Virus record (IMG/VR): IMGVR_UViG_3300042865_000090
Span: 1-22,690 of that record
Strand: one strand, 5' to 3'
DNA: 22,690 bases
Origin: a virus
The notes under the pieces are model-generated. The model made no database searches. It was not told the DNA's origin and saw only the letters and a list, made by a program, of their open reading frames with translations. The position numbers were made by a program, and so were the translations under genes. Below, piece by piece: positions 1 to 5,281 of this stretch (position 1 is its first letter; each line of letters begins with the position of its first letter).

Positions 1-105
1 ATCCCATTAAACTGCCGTTACTTCTATATCTGCTACTTCATCCCAAAGATACCTGTTACCACCCAAACAAGCGTAAAGATTTAATACTTTAATCTTCTTC
101 ATCAT
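1..105 (-). pseudogene. C5-cytosine DNA methyltransferase, N-terminus with in-frame stop (runs off the left edge)
   Basis: Reading minus from the ATG at 105-103 (a second ATG follows at 102-100) gives a peptide of about 32 residues containing VLNLYACLGGNR, which fits motif I (SAM-binding loop) of phage cytosine-C5 methyltransferases, followed by WDEV and DIEVTAV. In that family the next residue is the motif II glutamate, usually VTAVE followed by a large residue and D. Here the codon at 9-7 is TAA, and it is followed in frame by TGG GAT (W-D), so the sequence reads as the expected protein with GAA changed to TAA. The start overlaps the end of the upstream 75-residue gene, as in an operon. The gene may be a pseudogene, or the base may be a sequencing or assembly error near the window edge. 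Family assignment is from motif recognition only; the catalytic PC motif lies outside the window. Confidence 0.6.
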
Positions 106-316
106 TCACATATTTAGATTTAAAATTTGTCAAATTAAAGCCGAATAACTCTCTTTTGTTGTGCTTCATAGTTACACACCCTCTAATATGATCTCTATAT
201 GCTATCTCTTTGATTGACTTTATTGTCTTAAAGAAGTTCATACGTTTACGATTTTGGTTATTACCCTCGCTTTGTAGGTAACACTTGAAGCGAATTTCTC
301 TGTCTAATGATTTCAT
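89..316 (-). CDS. Small basic protein of unknown function, early operon
   Basis: I do not recognise this 75-residue protein. It is rich in Lys, Arg and Asn in its first half, has no hydrophobic segment long enough for a membrane helix, and ends in an acidic tail (NDEED). The start ATG at 316-314 sits in the AATTATG context seen for most early genes here. It lies between the amino-methyltransferase gene (stop at 319) and the cytosine methyltransferase start (105), overlapping the latter by 17 bases, so it is probably co-transcribed and translationally coupled with both. Its place between two methyltransferases might suggest a DNA-related role, but nothing in its sequence shows this. Confidence 0.6.
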   Translation of the reverse strand: MKSLDREIRFKCYLQSEGNNQNRKRMNFFKTIKSIKEIAYRDHIRGCVTMKHNKRELFGFNLTNFKSKYVNDEED

Positions 317-318
317 AA

Positions 319-945
319 TTAAAATAGTTTAGTTTGTGCTTTATGATTGTTTATTCTTTGCATTGCTTTGTCGAAGTATTCTTTATCTAATTCACATGCT
401 GTCAAATCAAATCCGTAATCGTGACACGCTATCGCAATGCTTCCGCTTCCTAAATGAGTATCTAAAATTTTATCTCCTTGCTTTGCGTAGTTTTCTAATT
501 GCCATTTATAAAGATTGTACGGTTTTTCTGTGGGGTGTATTCTGTCTTGTGGCATTTGTTTTCTAAAACCATTCCAAGTAAATTTATAACGTCTAACTGC
601 AGTCTTAAAACTACACCAAGCTAGCTCTCCATCAGCAAAATCACCATAACCATCTTTATCCCAAAACAACCAACAACTTGAATTTTTATTAATACTTTCT
701 ATAAAATGATTAGCACCCCAGATAATTTGATTTTTTGAAACTCTGAATAACTCATCAAAATATTCTTTTGAAGGTGTTGAATCATCCCAATCTTTCGCAG
801 TATATTTTAATTGACTTTTACCTCTTGAGTGTATTTTTTTGCTTCCTTCACCAATCCCATACGGAGGGTCGCAAATTGCTAAATCAAAATAGTTGTCAGG
901 GTAGCGTGACATTAACTGCATATTACATTCGTTTGTTATATTCAT
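319..945 (-). CDS. DNA adenine-N6 / cytosine-N4 methyltransferase
   Basis: This 208-residue protein transfers a methyl group from SAM to an exocyclic amino group in DNA. It carries the catalytic motif IV DPPYG at residues 26-30, near the N-terminus, and the SAM-binding motif I near the C-terminus (ILDTHLGSGSIAIA, about 160-173) followed by a motif II acidic residue in CELD. The order IV, then target-recognition region, then I is the beta-class order. An HPTEKP segment around 137-142 precedes motif I, as is usual for phage enzymes of this type. The length is typical of compact phage orphan methyltransferases, and no restriction endonuclease is adjacent, so protection from host restriction is the likely role (inference). 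Whether the target is adenine-N6 or cytosine-N4 cannot be told from DPPYG alone. Confidence 0.9.
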   Translation of the reverse strand: MNITNECNMQLMSRYPDNYFDLAICDPPYGIGEGSKKIHSRGKSQLKYTAKDWDDSTPSKEYFDELFRVSKNQIIWGANHFIESINKNSSCWLFWDKDGYGDFADGELAWCSFKTAVRRYKFTWNGFRKQMPQDRIHPTEKPYNLYKWQLENYAKQGDKILDTHLGSGSIAIACHDYGFDLTACELDKEYFDKAMQRINNHKAQTKLF

Positions 946-946
946 C

Positions 947-1261
947 TCACTTAACTTTAAATGTTTGTTCTACAATATTTCTAAACTCTTTTAAATTGTC
1001 TGTGTGTTCTTGTGCTAATTGGTCTTTATCTTCGTTGCTATTCTTCCAATACAAACTATTTGCGTTGCGTTCTAATACCTTAATTACATCGTTGGTAAAG
1101 AACTCAGGCATTACACTATTTAACTCCTCGTAGTATTCTATAAATAAAGGTGTCCAAGTTACTATTATACCGATTAATTTATCGTAGTGTTTTTTATCAC
1201 TTAAATAGATTTGCTCTCTGTATTCTCGAGCTAACTTTCTTTTGTATTTGATTTGTGTCAT
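947..1261 (-). CDS. Hypothetical helical protein, early operon
   Basis: This 104-residue protein is not recognised. It is mostly polar and predicted helical, with a basic N-terminus (KYKRKLAREYR) and a moderately hydrophobic patch around residues 30-42 (IGIIVTWTPLFIEYY) that is short for a membrane span and more likely a buried helix. Its ATG at 1261 overlaps the TGA of the upstream DnaA-like gene (ATGA), which implies translational coupling. Its stop at 947 is one base from the methyltransferase start at 945. The tight packing supports it as a real gene of the operon; no function is implied. Confidence 0.65.
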   Translation of the reverse strand: MTQIKYKRKLAREYREQIYLSDKKHYDKLIGIIVTWTPLFIEYYEELNSVMPEFFTNDVIKVLERNANSLYWKNSNEDKDQLAQEHTDNLKEFRNIVEQTFKVK

Positions 1262-1686
1262 AGTGCTAATCGTTTTAAATCGTTTTTTAAATTAGAAGTA
1301 CATTCACGAAAATATTTATCTGTCTTTAGTTTTTGATATTGACCTAAATAATAGATGATAGTATCGTGTTTCAATTCAAAGAAACTACCAATAAACTGCA
1401 ACGTCATGGTTGTGTTCTGTTTTAGATAGTTTACAAGCACTATTCTATTATAAACTAACATTTGCTTTCTACTTCTATTTTTAAGCCCGTATAATTCAAT
1501 TAAATCTAATAACTTAATCGGCGTTTCTTCCGTAGGTTCTCCTTCTTCTGTCGGTGTGTATTCAAGGACTTCGTTAACAAATTTGTCTAAGCCAGTTAAA
1601 TCAAATTGTATTTTCGTGTTGAACCTAATAGACTGTAAGATATTCAATTCATATCCTAAGTCTTTCAGCATTTGTAAATTCTTCAT
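1258..1686 (-). CDS. DnaA domain IV-like DNA-binding protein
   Basis: This 142-residue protein has a C-terminal half (about 72-140) that resembles the DNA-binding domain IV of the replication initiator DnaA. An RKQMLVYNRI helix is followed by MTLQFIGSFFELKHDTIIYY, which parallels the DnaA helix-turn-helix pattern of IG..F..RDHTTVLH, with H107-D108-T109 in the place of the DnaA HTT signature. There is no AAA+ ATPase domain, since the N-terminal half is only about 70 residues with an acidic linker (TPTEEGEPTEE) at 44-54. It sits in the middle of the early operon, overlapping its neighbours at both ends. A role in origin recognition or in titrating or mimicking host DnaA is possible, but this is inference from motif similarity. 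Confidence 0.6.
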   Translation of the reverse strand: MKNLQMLKDLGYELNILQSIRFNTKIQFDLTGLDKFVNEVLEYTPTEEGEPTEETPIKLLDLIELYGLKNRSRKQMLVYNRIVLVNYLKQNTTMTLQFIGSFFELKHDTIIYYLGQYQKLKTDKYFRECTSNLKNDLKRLAL

Positions 1687-1880
1687 AATTTTTCTATTTC
1701 TTGTTTAACTTCAATATAATATTTAATTATTTGTTTATGCAAAATATATGGTTTTATATTGTCAATGTTTAATATCTCATCAACTGCAATTAGTGAGCAA
1801 CTTATAGACATATCCCAATCCATTCCTCTCAAATTATAAAAATTATCTATTAACTCTTTTGCTTTTTCTTTTGGCGTCAT
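1683..1880 (-). CDS. Small early protein, paralogue of the gene at 2291-2518
   Basis: This 65-residue protein of unknown function begins TPKEKAKELIDNFYN and continues with CSLIAVDEILN and a C-terminal EVKQEIEKL. The same arrangement of EKAK, then a Cys-x-Leu-Ile-x-Val-Asp-Glu-Ile-Leu-Asn core, then EVKxEIxxL occurs in the protein at 2291-2518, so the two are paralogues within one operon. It is helical with no membrane segment. Its ATG overlaps the TGA of the upstream gene (ATGA) and its 3' end overlaps the start of the DnaA-like gene by four bases. I know this small family as common in Flavobacterium phages and genomes, always without a known role. Confidence 0.7.
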   Translation of the reverse strand: MTPKEKAKELIDNFYNLRGMDWDMSISCSLIAVDEILNIDNIKPYILHKQIIKYYIEVKQEIEKL

Positions 1881-2113
1881 ATTGTTATCGGCTTATCAAT
1901 TAATGCTATTGTTAATTCTCCACTTTCATATCTATAATTCTTATAGTATTCGTTCCATTGCACTTGATAACCTTTGTCAAATAATAGTTTCTCTAGTTCT
2001 GGATTATTCCACGCTAATAATAATAAGTTAAATTTTTTAATCTCAACACTAAAGAAGTTCTCTAAGTTCAATTCGTAGTGTAATTTTGTTGCTAAGTCTA
2101 ATTTGCTTTTCAT
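1877..2113 (-). CDS. Hypothetical early protein
   Basis: This 78-residue protein is not recognised. It has an amphipathic N-terminal half containing KKFNLLLLAWNNPELEKLL (about 26-44) and an aromatic Tyr/Trp-rich middle (QVQWNEYYKNYRYE, about 50-63). The leucine run is too short and too flanked by charge to be a convincing membrane helix. The start at 2113 follows an AATTATG context and lies two bases beyond the stop of the upstream 51-residue gene, and its TGA overlaps the ATG of the next gene. Operon position and these junctions are the main evidence that it is expressed. Confidence 0.6.
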   Translation of the reverse strand: MKSKLDLATKLHYELNLENFFSVEIKKFNLLLLAWNNPELEKLLFDKGYQVQWNEYYKNYRYESGELTIALIDKPITI

Positions 2114-2115
2114 AA

Positions 2116-2271
2116 TTATTTGTTTTTTGGTTTATATTCGTTTTTATCCCATCCTTGTTTAACTTTCCCTAATTCTACTGCGTACATTCCGAAGAACCAC
2201 ATGCTCCATTGATTGAAATTCTCGGGTCTGTCTTTTGGAAATACTGTTTTTGAGATTTTAATTGTTTTCAT
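2116..2271 (-). CDS. Small 51-residue early protein
   Basis: A short ORF fills what would otherwise be a gap of about 180 bases in the operon. It begins with ATG at 2271-2269 in an AAAATTATG context and encodes KTIKISKTVFPKDRPENF, then an aromatic stretch QWSMWFFGMYAVELG (about 21-35) and a Lys-rich C-terminus, ending TAA at 2118-2116. The spacing to both neighbours is small, the start context matches the other early genes, and the composition (several Trp, Phe, Tyr) is unlike a random AT-rich frame. Function is unknown. The aromatic patch is too short and polar for a confident membrane helix. Confidence 0.6.
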   Translation of the reverse strand: MKTIKISKTVFPKDRPENFNQWSMWFFGMYAVELGKVKQGWDKNEYKPKNK

Positions 2272-2290
2272 AATTTTAGTTTTTAGTTGT

Positions 2291-2518
2291 TTATAATCTT
2301 TTAATTTCTTCTTTTACTTCTTTCCAATATTCAGAATTATCAACTAATATCCAACCATCTCCTCCGTAATCTTCAATGCAAGGGTTTGAATTTAGTATCT
2401 CATCAACACATATTAAAGCACATTGTTTACTATGTTGTGGGTGCATTATACATAATGGTTTAATAGGTTCTAGTTTAAATTTTTCAACTAGTTGCTTTGC
2501 TTTTTCTTCTGCTTCCAT
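2291..2518 (-). CDS. Small early protein, paralogue of the gene at 1683-1880
   Basis: I place the start at ATG 2518-2516, giving 75 residues that open with EAEEKAKQLVEKFKLEP. The frame is open further upstream, but the extra 23 residues overlap the preceding gene and read as low-complexity Leu/Lys. The core CALICVDEILNSNP and the C-terminal YWKEVKEEIKRL align with the paralogue at 1683-1880. Between them lies HPQHSKQC, an insertion that the other copy lacks. The function is unknown. The pattern of an N-terminal EKAK helix, a Cys-hydrophobic-VDEIL helix and a C-terminal YWxEVKxEI helix suggests a small helical bundle. Confidence 0.7.
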   Translation of the reverse strand: MEAEEKAKQLVEKFKLEPIKPLCIMHPQHSKQCALICVDEILNSNPCIEDYGGDGWILVDNSEYWKEVKEEIKRL

Positions 2519-2522
2519 AATA

Positions 2523-2717
2523 TTAGTCTTGAATTTGTATTGCTTTTTTATTTTCGTATTTTTCACTAATAACAGTAAATAAAGCAACTTCTTTTGTATC
2601 TCCTAATTTTAATAATGAATTAAATAATTCTAATTCTATTTTATTAAAGTTAAATAATACATTGTTAAATTCTTTTTCTGTAATCTCTGATGCTAGTTTG
2701 TAAATTTCTGTTTTCAT
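2523..2717 (-). CDS. First gene of the leftmost early operon, hypothetical
   Basis: This 64-residue protein is not recognised. It is helical with alternating acidic and hydrophobic residues (for example FNNVLFNFNKIELELFNSLLKL, broken here only by description) and a Lys/Glu-rich C-terminus. It is the first gene after the promoter at 2750-2780; the ATG at 2717-2715 has an AAAATTATG leader and lies about 25 bases downstream of the expected transcription start. Being first in the operon it should be among the earliest and most abundant early products, but nothing in the sequence gives a function. Confidence 0.6.
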   Translation of the reverse strand: MKTEIYKLASEITEKEFNNVLFNFNKIELELFNSLLKLGDTKEVALFTVISEKYENKKAIQIQD

Positions 2718-2749
2718 AATTTTAAGTATTAATTTGTTTTTGTATACGA

Positions 2750-2780
2750 CAAATATAAGTACTCTTTATTGAACTCACAA
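2750..2780 (-). promoter_or_regulatory. Bacteroidetes-type promoter for the leftmost early operon
   Basis: On the minus strand TTG (2780-2778) is followed after 20 bases by TATATTTG (2757-2750), matching the Bacteroidetes -33 TTG / -7 TAnnTTTG consensus. Transcription should start near 2743, giving a leader of about 25 bases before the ATG at 2717. The promoter lies just downstream of the terminator at 2814-2848, exactly where a new operon should begin. Confidence 0.75.
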
Positions 2781-2813
2781 GTTTTATTCACATTATTTTT
2801 AAAATAATTAACA

Positions 2814-2848
2814 CAAAAAAATAACTGCCTAGTATTTAGACAGTTATT
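2814..2848 (-). terminator. Rho-independent terminator ending the ERF operon
   Basis: On the minus strand a 12-base-pair stem (AATAACTGTCTA pairing with TAGGCAGTTATT, with one G-U pair) closes a 5-base loop and is followed by a run of Ts. It starts six bases after the stop of the small gene at 2855-3013 and precedes the promoter at 2750-2780. Confidence 0.85.
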
Positions 2849-2854
2849 GATAAA

Positions 2855-3013
2855 TTATTTTTTCTGAAATGACTTAACCACCTCTTTAAATTCGCAAATT
2901 CGCTCAATAGGTATCAAAGCCTTGACTATCTTTGCGTTGTTTATCTTCGGGCGTCCTGCTGAAGGGTAGGTAGTTTGCTGAATCTCCGTTGTATATTTCT
3001 TCTCTTTCTTCAT
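2855..3013 (-). CDS. Small 52-residue basic protein with an AGRPK motif, last gene of the ERF operon
   Basis: ATG at 3013-3011 (TTATTATG context) opens a 52-residue frame ending TAA at 2857-2855, just before the terminator. The N-terminal third is basic and disordered-looking (KKEKKYTTEIQQTT), then comes SAGRPKIN, and the C-terminal part (AKIVKALIPIERICEFKEVV) looks like a beta strand followed by a helix. That layout resembles short ribbon-helix-helix or AT-hook-like DNA-binding proteins, but the match is weak and I do not name a family. It overlaps a 67-residue ORF in another frame by about 110 bases. Its fit to the terminator and the natural-looking C-terminus make this frame the better-supported one. 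Confidence 0.6.
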   Translation of the reverse strand: MKKEKKYTTEIQQTTYPSAGRPKINNAKIVKALIPIERICEFKEVVKSFQKK

Positions 3014-3107
3014 AATAAAAATTCGGTATTGTTTCGTTTTCTTTTTTTGAACGGAGTAGCAATATTAACACTACTCCGATACAAGGCATGATTAATACTT
3101 TAGACAT
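2904..3107 (-). CDS. Possible small membrane-anchored protein overlapping the AGRPK gene
   Basis: This 67-residue frame starts at ATG 3107, overlapping the end of the HEXXH gene by 16 bases, and opens with a hydrophobic segment LIMPCIGVVLILLLR (about residues 5-19) followed by a charged, Tyr/Glu-rich tail. The first 31 codons are not covered by any other gene, which argues that it is real, while the second half lies under the AGRPK gene in another frame. It could be a small inner-membrane protein or a chance frame in the spacer. No family is recognised. Confidence 0.4.
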   Translation of the reverse strand: MSKVLIMPCIGVVLILLLRSKKENETIPNFYYEEREEIYNGDSANYLPFSRTPEDKQRKDSQGFDTY

Positions 3108-3466
3108 ATCTTACTGATTTCAATTGCTAATTGTTCGCTTTCTGTTATCAAATCCTCTTCATTCTCTTTCAAAGTATCGTAGTACTTTCTAAAATAGTAG
3201 TGTGTACTTTCATGGAAAATTAAACCAAAGTCAATTAATAAATCATTTGTATAAGCACTTTCATTTATAAATAAATAATATTTTTTTGAGTCTGTTGGTA
3301 ATTGGTTGCACATTCCATCTATGTACGTTCCGCCCTCTTTAATTCTTTCAAGACAATCTATTCTATTTAATCCGTGCAATTCATCAACTTCAAAATAATC
3401 AAACAAACTAATTGCTGACTCACCTACTAATAAGACTAAGTCAGCCTTTATGTCTACTTTAAACAT
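3092..3466 (-). CDS. Putative zinc metallopeptidase-like protein (HEXXH)
   Basis: This 124-residue protein contains LIFHESTHYYF, in which H85-E86-S-T-H89 fits the HEXXH zinc-binding and catalytic motif of zincins. The motif follows a hydrophobic strand-helix segment (LLIDFGLIFHE). Glutamates 15-25 residues further on (EEDLITESEQLAIEI) could supply the third zinc ligand, as in the compact ImmA/IrrE-like and related phage zincins. There is no signal peptide, so it would act in the cytoplasm. It overlaps the upstream gene by eight bases within the ERF operon. A protease cleaving a host regulator is one possibility; a degenerate fold without activity is another. The motif is seen directly; function is inferred. 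Confidence 0.55.
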   Translation of the reverse strand: MFKVDIKADLVLLVGESAISLFDYFEVDELHGLNRIDCLERIKEGGTYIDGMCNQLPTDSKKYYLFINESAYTNDLLIDFGLIFHESTHYYFRKYYDTLKENEEDLITESEQLAIEISKICLKY

Positions 3467-3899
3467 TCTTAATTGATATAGAATTTTTGCTAAATGTTAT
3501 TATCGGACGTTTAAGAATTTCTCCAGTGCTTTCATCTAAACTTGTCAAACTGCTTAAAGCAACTTGCTTATATTTGTCCTCAATCTCTTTTAAATTAGCC
3601 TTTGCGATTTGATACTCCTCAATGTTAGAATAGTCAATCATTCGTCTACCTTCTACTTTAGTAACTTTGAAGTTTCCAAAATTAAAAGTTTTCTCTGTAC
3701 GTTTTTCTGCTTCCTCAATCGCTAAACTTTGCACCTCGATTTTAACTTTCTGAGCGAGGTCCTCAATCTCTTTCGCTTTTCCGTACAATTCTAACGGGTT
3801 TAATTCTCCATTTCTAACTGCTTCGATTAATATTCCGAAGTAGTCTTGCAATGTTGTTGGTGTTACTTCTATTACGCTTTGTCTTTGTAAATTTTCCAT
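3459..3899 (-). CDS. Hypothetical helical protein next to the ERF recombinase
   Basis: This 146-residue protein lies five bases downstream of the ERF gene. It is largely helical and charged, with a long probable coiled-coil stretch (ELYGKAKEIEDLAQKVKIEV, about 38-57) that continues into EEAEKRTEKTF, then a short beta-like part (GNFKVTKVEGRRMIDY) and a second Lys/Glu helix. This layout recalls small phage proteins found beside single-strand annealing proteins, such as Gp157-like helical partners, but I cannot assign it to one with confidence. Its position suggests an accessory role in recombination or replication (inference). Confidence 0.65.
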   Translation of the reverse strand: MENLQRQSVIEVTPTTLQDYFGILIEAVRNGELNPLELYGKAKEIEDLAQKVKIEVQSLAIEEAEKRTEKTFNFGNFKVTKVEGRRMIDYSNIEEYQIAKANLKEIEDKYKQVALSSLTSLDESTGEILKRPIITFSKNSISIKNV

Positions 3900-3904
3900 A
3901 ATTT

Positions 3905-4417
3905 CTATTTATTTGTTATTTCGTTAATTTCTAAAATTTGTTTAGGTGTTAATGTATATGCTTTAATTAACTTATCAAATACATCTAATTCTAAACCTTC
4001 ATATCTCGCAACCGCTTTATCAAATAAAAGTTCTGAGCAAATTGGTAATTGTTTAAGTTGCGGTTGACTGGCTAACTGCCCATCGTCGTCCATCGCTTGC
4101 ATAGATAATAAACTTTGTAAAGTATATCTACGATAGTAAGTAATTGCACTCCCCATCGCCTGAGGTGTTCCAGTTGTTGGTAAATCAATAAATGATTCAA
4201 TTGATTGTTCTGATTCAGCATCTACTATTCTAGTGTAAACTTTACCATTTTCAATAGGCTGTAAGAGTATTAAACCTTTCTCTAGTAGTATTGGCTCAAC
4301 TGCTTCGATTAATGCGTTTATATCCGCATAAGTGTTTTTAAAATGTGGGTTAGTTTTTGTTTTTAAAACTTTTCCCATTTCTAATTTTGCTTCTAATAAT
4401 TTTGCGTAAATTTTCAT
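3905..4417 (-). CDS. erf: ERF-family single-strand DNA annealing protein
   Basis: This 170-residue protein belongs to the ERF superfamily of phage recombinases, which anneal complementary single strands during recombination-dependent replication and genome circularisation. Typical features are a KTKTNPHFKNTYADINALIE segment (about 19-38), the central TPQAMGSAITYYRRYTL motif (about 84-100), and the acidic DDDG at 110-113. The length fits a small ERF protein lacking an extended C-terminal region. Its ATG overlaps the TGA of the 71-residue gene (ATGA). No exonuclease or single-strand binding protein is recognisable beside it in this window. Identification is by motif pattern and is fairly secure. 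Confidence 0.88.
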   Translation of the reverse strand: MKIYAKLLEAKLEMGKVLKTKTNPHFKNTYADINALIEAVEPILLEKGLILLQPIENGKVYTRIVDAESEQSIESFIDLPTTGTPQAMGSAITYYRRYTLQSLLSMQAMDDDGQLASQPQLKQLPICSELLFDKAVARYEGLELDVFDKLIKAYTLTPKQILEINEITNK

Positions 4418-4629
4418 AATTCGCTCTCAATTGATTCGTAAATTCTTTCTTTAATGTCAATGATTTGATTTTCGTTAAATAAGTCTGAAACTTCCGTTTC
4501 CTGAACATAGATAAAAAGATCATACATTTGACCGCCTGACTCTGGCTCGTGTTCTGTTTGCTCGAAAATTGGGTAAATTTCAAATTCGCATCGTAAATCA
4601 ATGCCTCTGTAATCGATTTTTGTTTCCAT
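4414..4629 (-). CDS. Small acidic protein, first gene of the ERF operon
   Basis: This 71-residue acidic protein is not recognised. It has an N-terminal beta-like part (KIDYRGIDLRCEFEIYPIFE), a central SGGQMYDLFIYVQ and a C-terminal acidic helix (DIKERIYESIESEL). It follows the promoter at 4658-4687 with a short A/T-rich leader ending in AAAATTATG, and its TGA overlaps the ATG of the ERF gene, so its translation is probably coupled to that of the recombinase. Another frame across the same bases is a shadow, since it has no proper start context. Confidence 0.65.
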   Translation of the reverse strand: METKIDYRGIDLRCEFEIYPIFEQTEHEPESGGQMYDLFIYVQETEVSDLFNENQIIDIKERIYESIESEL

Positions 4630-4657
4630 AATTTTTAGTATTTAGTTATTAATACTG

Positions 4658-4687
4658 CAAATCTACGAAACTTATTTGAATAAACAA
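4658..4687 (-). promoter_or_regulatory. Bacteroidetes-type promoter for the ERF operon
   Basis: On the minus strand TTG (4687-4685) is followed after 19 bases by TAGATTTG (4665-4658), fitting the -33 TTG / -7 TAnnTTTG consensus. It lies between the late-operon terminator (4711-4740) and the first early gene (ATG at 4629), leaving a leader of about 20-25 bases. Confidence 0.8.
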
Positions 4688-4710
4688 TACCTTTTATTAT
4701 TTATTTTCAC

Positions 4711-4740
4711 AAAAAAAAGCGAATGAACTAAATCACTCGC
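4711..4740 (-). terminator. Rho-independent terminator of the late operon
   Basis: On the minus strand GCGAGTGA pairs with TCATTCGC (8 base pairs, one G-U) across a 6-base loop and is followed directly by eight Ts. It lies 46 bases after the lysozyme stop and marks the end of late transcription. Confidence 0.87.
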
Positions 4741-4785
4741 CTTAATTAACTAACCACCTAAAAATTATGAATTCAAATATAGTAA

Positions 4786-5223
4786 TTATTTCTTTACAAA
4801 AAGTACTGCTTCCGCTTTTCTTCTCCTAACTAATCCGTTTAACACTTTACCGCCACCCATTATATAGTGAGAAACCCACCAATTAACAATATTCATTTCG
4901 CTAAATTTTTCATTAACCATTTTAAATAAAGTCTTTGAACTTCCACAATTCCAACAGAACGAAACCAAAGCATCAAATTGATTCTGTGTTAATGGCACTT
5001 TAATGTTATTTAAGACAGTCTTTTCGTATTTAGGTAGTAAGTCTAAAAACAATTTATTCGCTTCGTCTTGCGTTATCTTATCACCTAACTTTACTTTATT
5101 ACCGTTTGTATAATAGGTGTTCCCAAAGCCAATTGTGTTTACTCCAGCACTACATTTATATGCAGTTAATTTGCAACCCTCAAAAGATTTAATTAAATCT
5201 ATTCCTACCTGACTTGTTTTCAT
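4786..5223 (-). CDS. Phage lysozyme (endolysin), glycoside hydrolase family 24
   Basis: This 145-residue endolysin hydrolyses peptidoglycan glycan strands at the end of infection. The T4-lysozyme-type active site is visible: FEG with Glu15, then Cys24 in YKCSAGVNTIGFG, then Thr30, with the same spacing as T4 E11, D20 and T26. Cysteine stands in the Asp position, a variant seen in other GH24 endolysins. Downstream QNQFDALVSFCWNCG matches the conserved NQFDALVSFxFNxG helix, and GLVRRRKAE the conserved C-terminal GLxxRRxxE motif. There is no signal or signal-anchor segment, so it needs a holin for release. I prefer ATG 5223 to the upstream in-frame TTG (5232). It is the last gene before the late terminator. 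Confidence 0.93.
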   Translation of the reverse strand: MKTSQVGIDLIKSFEGCKLTAYKCSAGVNTIGFGNTYYTNGNKVKLGDKITQDEANKLFLDLLPKYEKTVLNNIKVPLTQNQFDALVSFCWNCGSSKTLFKMVNEKFSEMNIVNWWVSHYIMGGGKVLNGLVRRRKAEAVLFVKK

Positions 5224-5281
5224 TTTGCTCAATAATTAAAATTACTACTATCCCCAACAATATAGCGAAAGTCGAAATCAT
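5189..5281 (-). CDS. 30-residue single-span membrane peptide in the lysis cassette
   Basis: ATG at 5281-5279 overlaps the TGA of the holin candidate (ATGA) and opens a 30-codon frame ending TAA at 5191-5189. Residues 5-17 (FAILLGIVVILII) form one hydrophobic helix, and the rest is a polar tail (EQNENKSGRNRFN). The lysozyme start lies inside this gene in another frame. The exact ATGA junction and the clean membrane helix argue for a real product, perhaps a second holin or antiholin-like peptide or a small spanin-like component. It has no lipobox cysteine, so it is not an Rz1-type lipoprotein. The small size makes it easy to overlook, and chance cannot be excluded. Confidence 0.45.
   Translation of the reverse strand: MISTFAILLGIVVILIIEQNENKSGRNRFN

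Noticed and set aside
336-1133. Several plus-strand frames, here and at 7539-7778, 9772-10122, 12900-13824, 17268-17636 and elsewhere.
   Set aside because: All are antisense to well-supported minus-strand genes and have atypical composition and no start context.
2519-2587. Longer start for the gene at 2291-2518.
   Set aside because: The extra residues overlap the preceding gene, are low-complexity, and are absent from the paralogue.
4350-4601. 83-residue minus-strand frame across the start of the ERF gene and the 71-residue gene.
   Set aside because: It is covered by two genes with better starts, coupled by ATGA, and its own sequence looks like a shadow.
4774-4799. A second TAnnTTTG box (TATATTTG on the minus strand at 4781-4774) at the end of the lysozyme gene.
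   Set aside because: The nearest TTG is only 15 bases away, against 19-20 in the two good promoters, and the box is followed directly by the late terminator.
5224-5232. Upstream TTG start for the lysozyme.
   Set aside because: The ATG at 5223 gives the normal GH24 N-terminus and spacing; the TTG adds three residues with no support.
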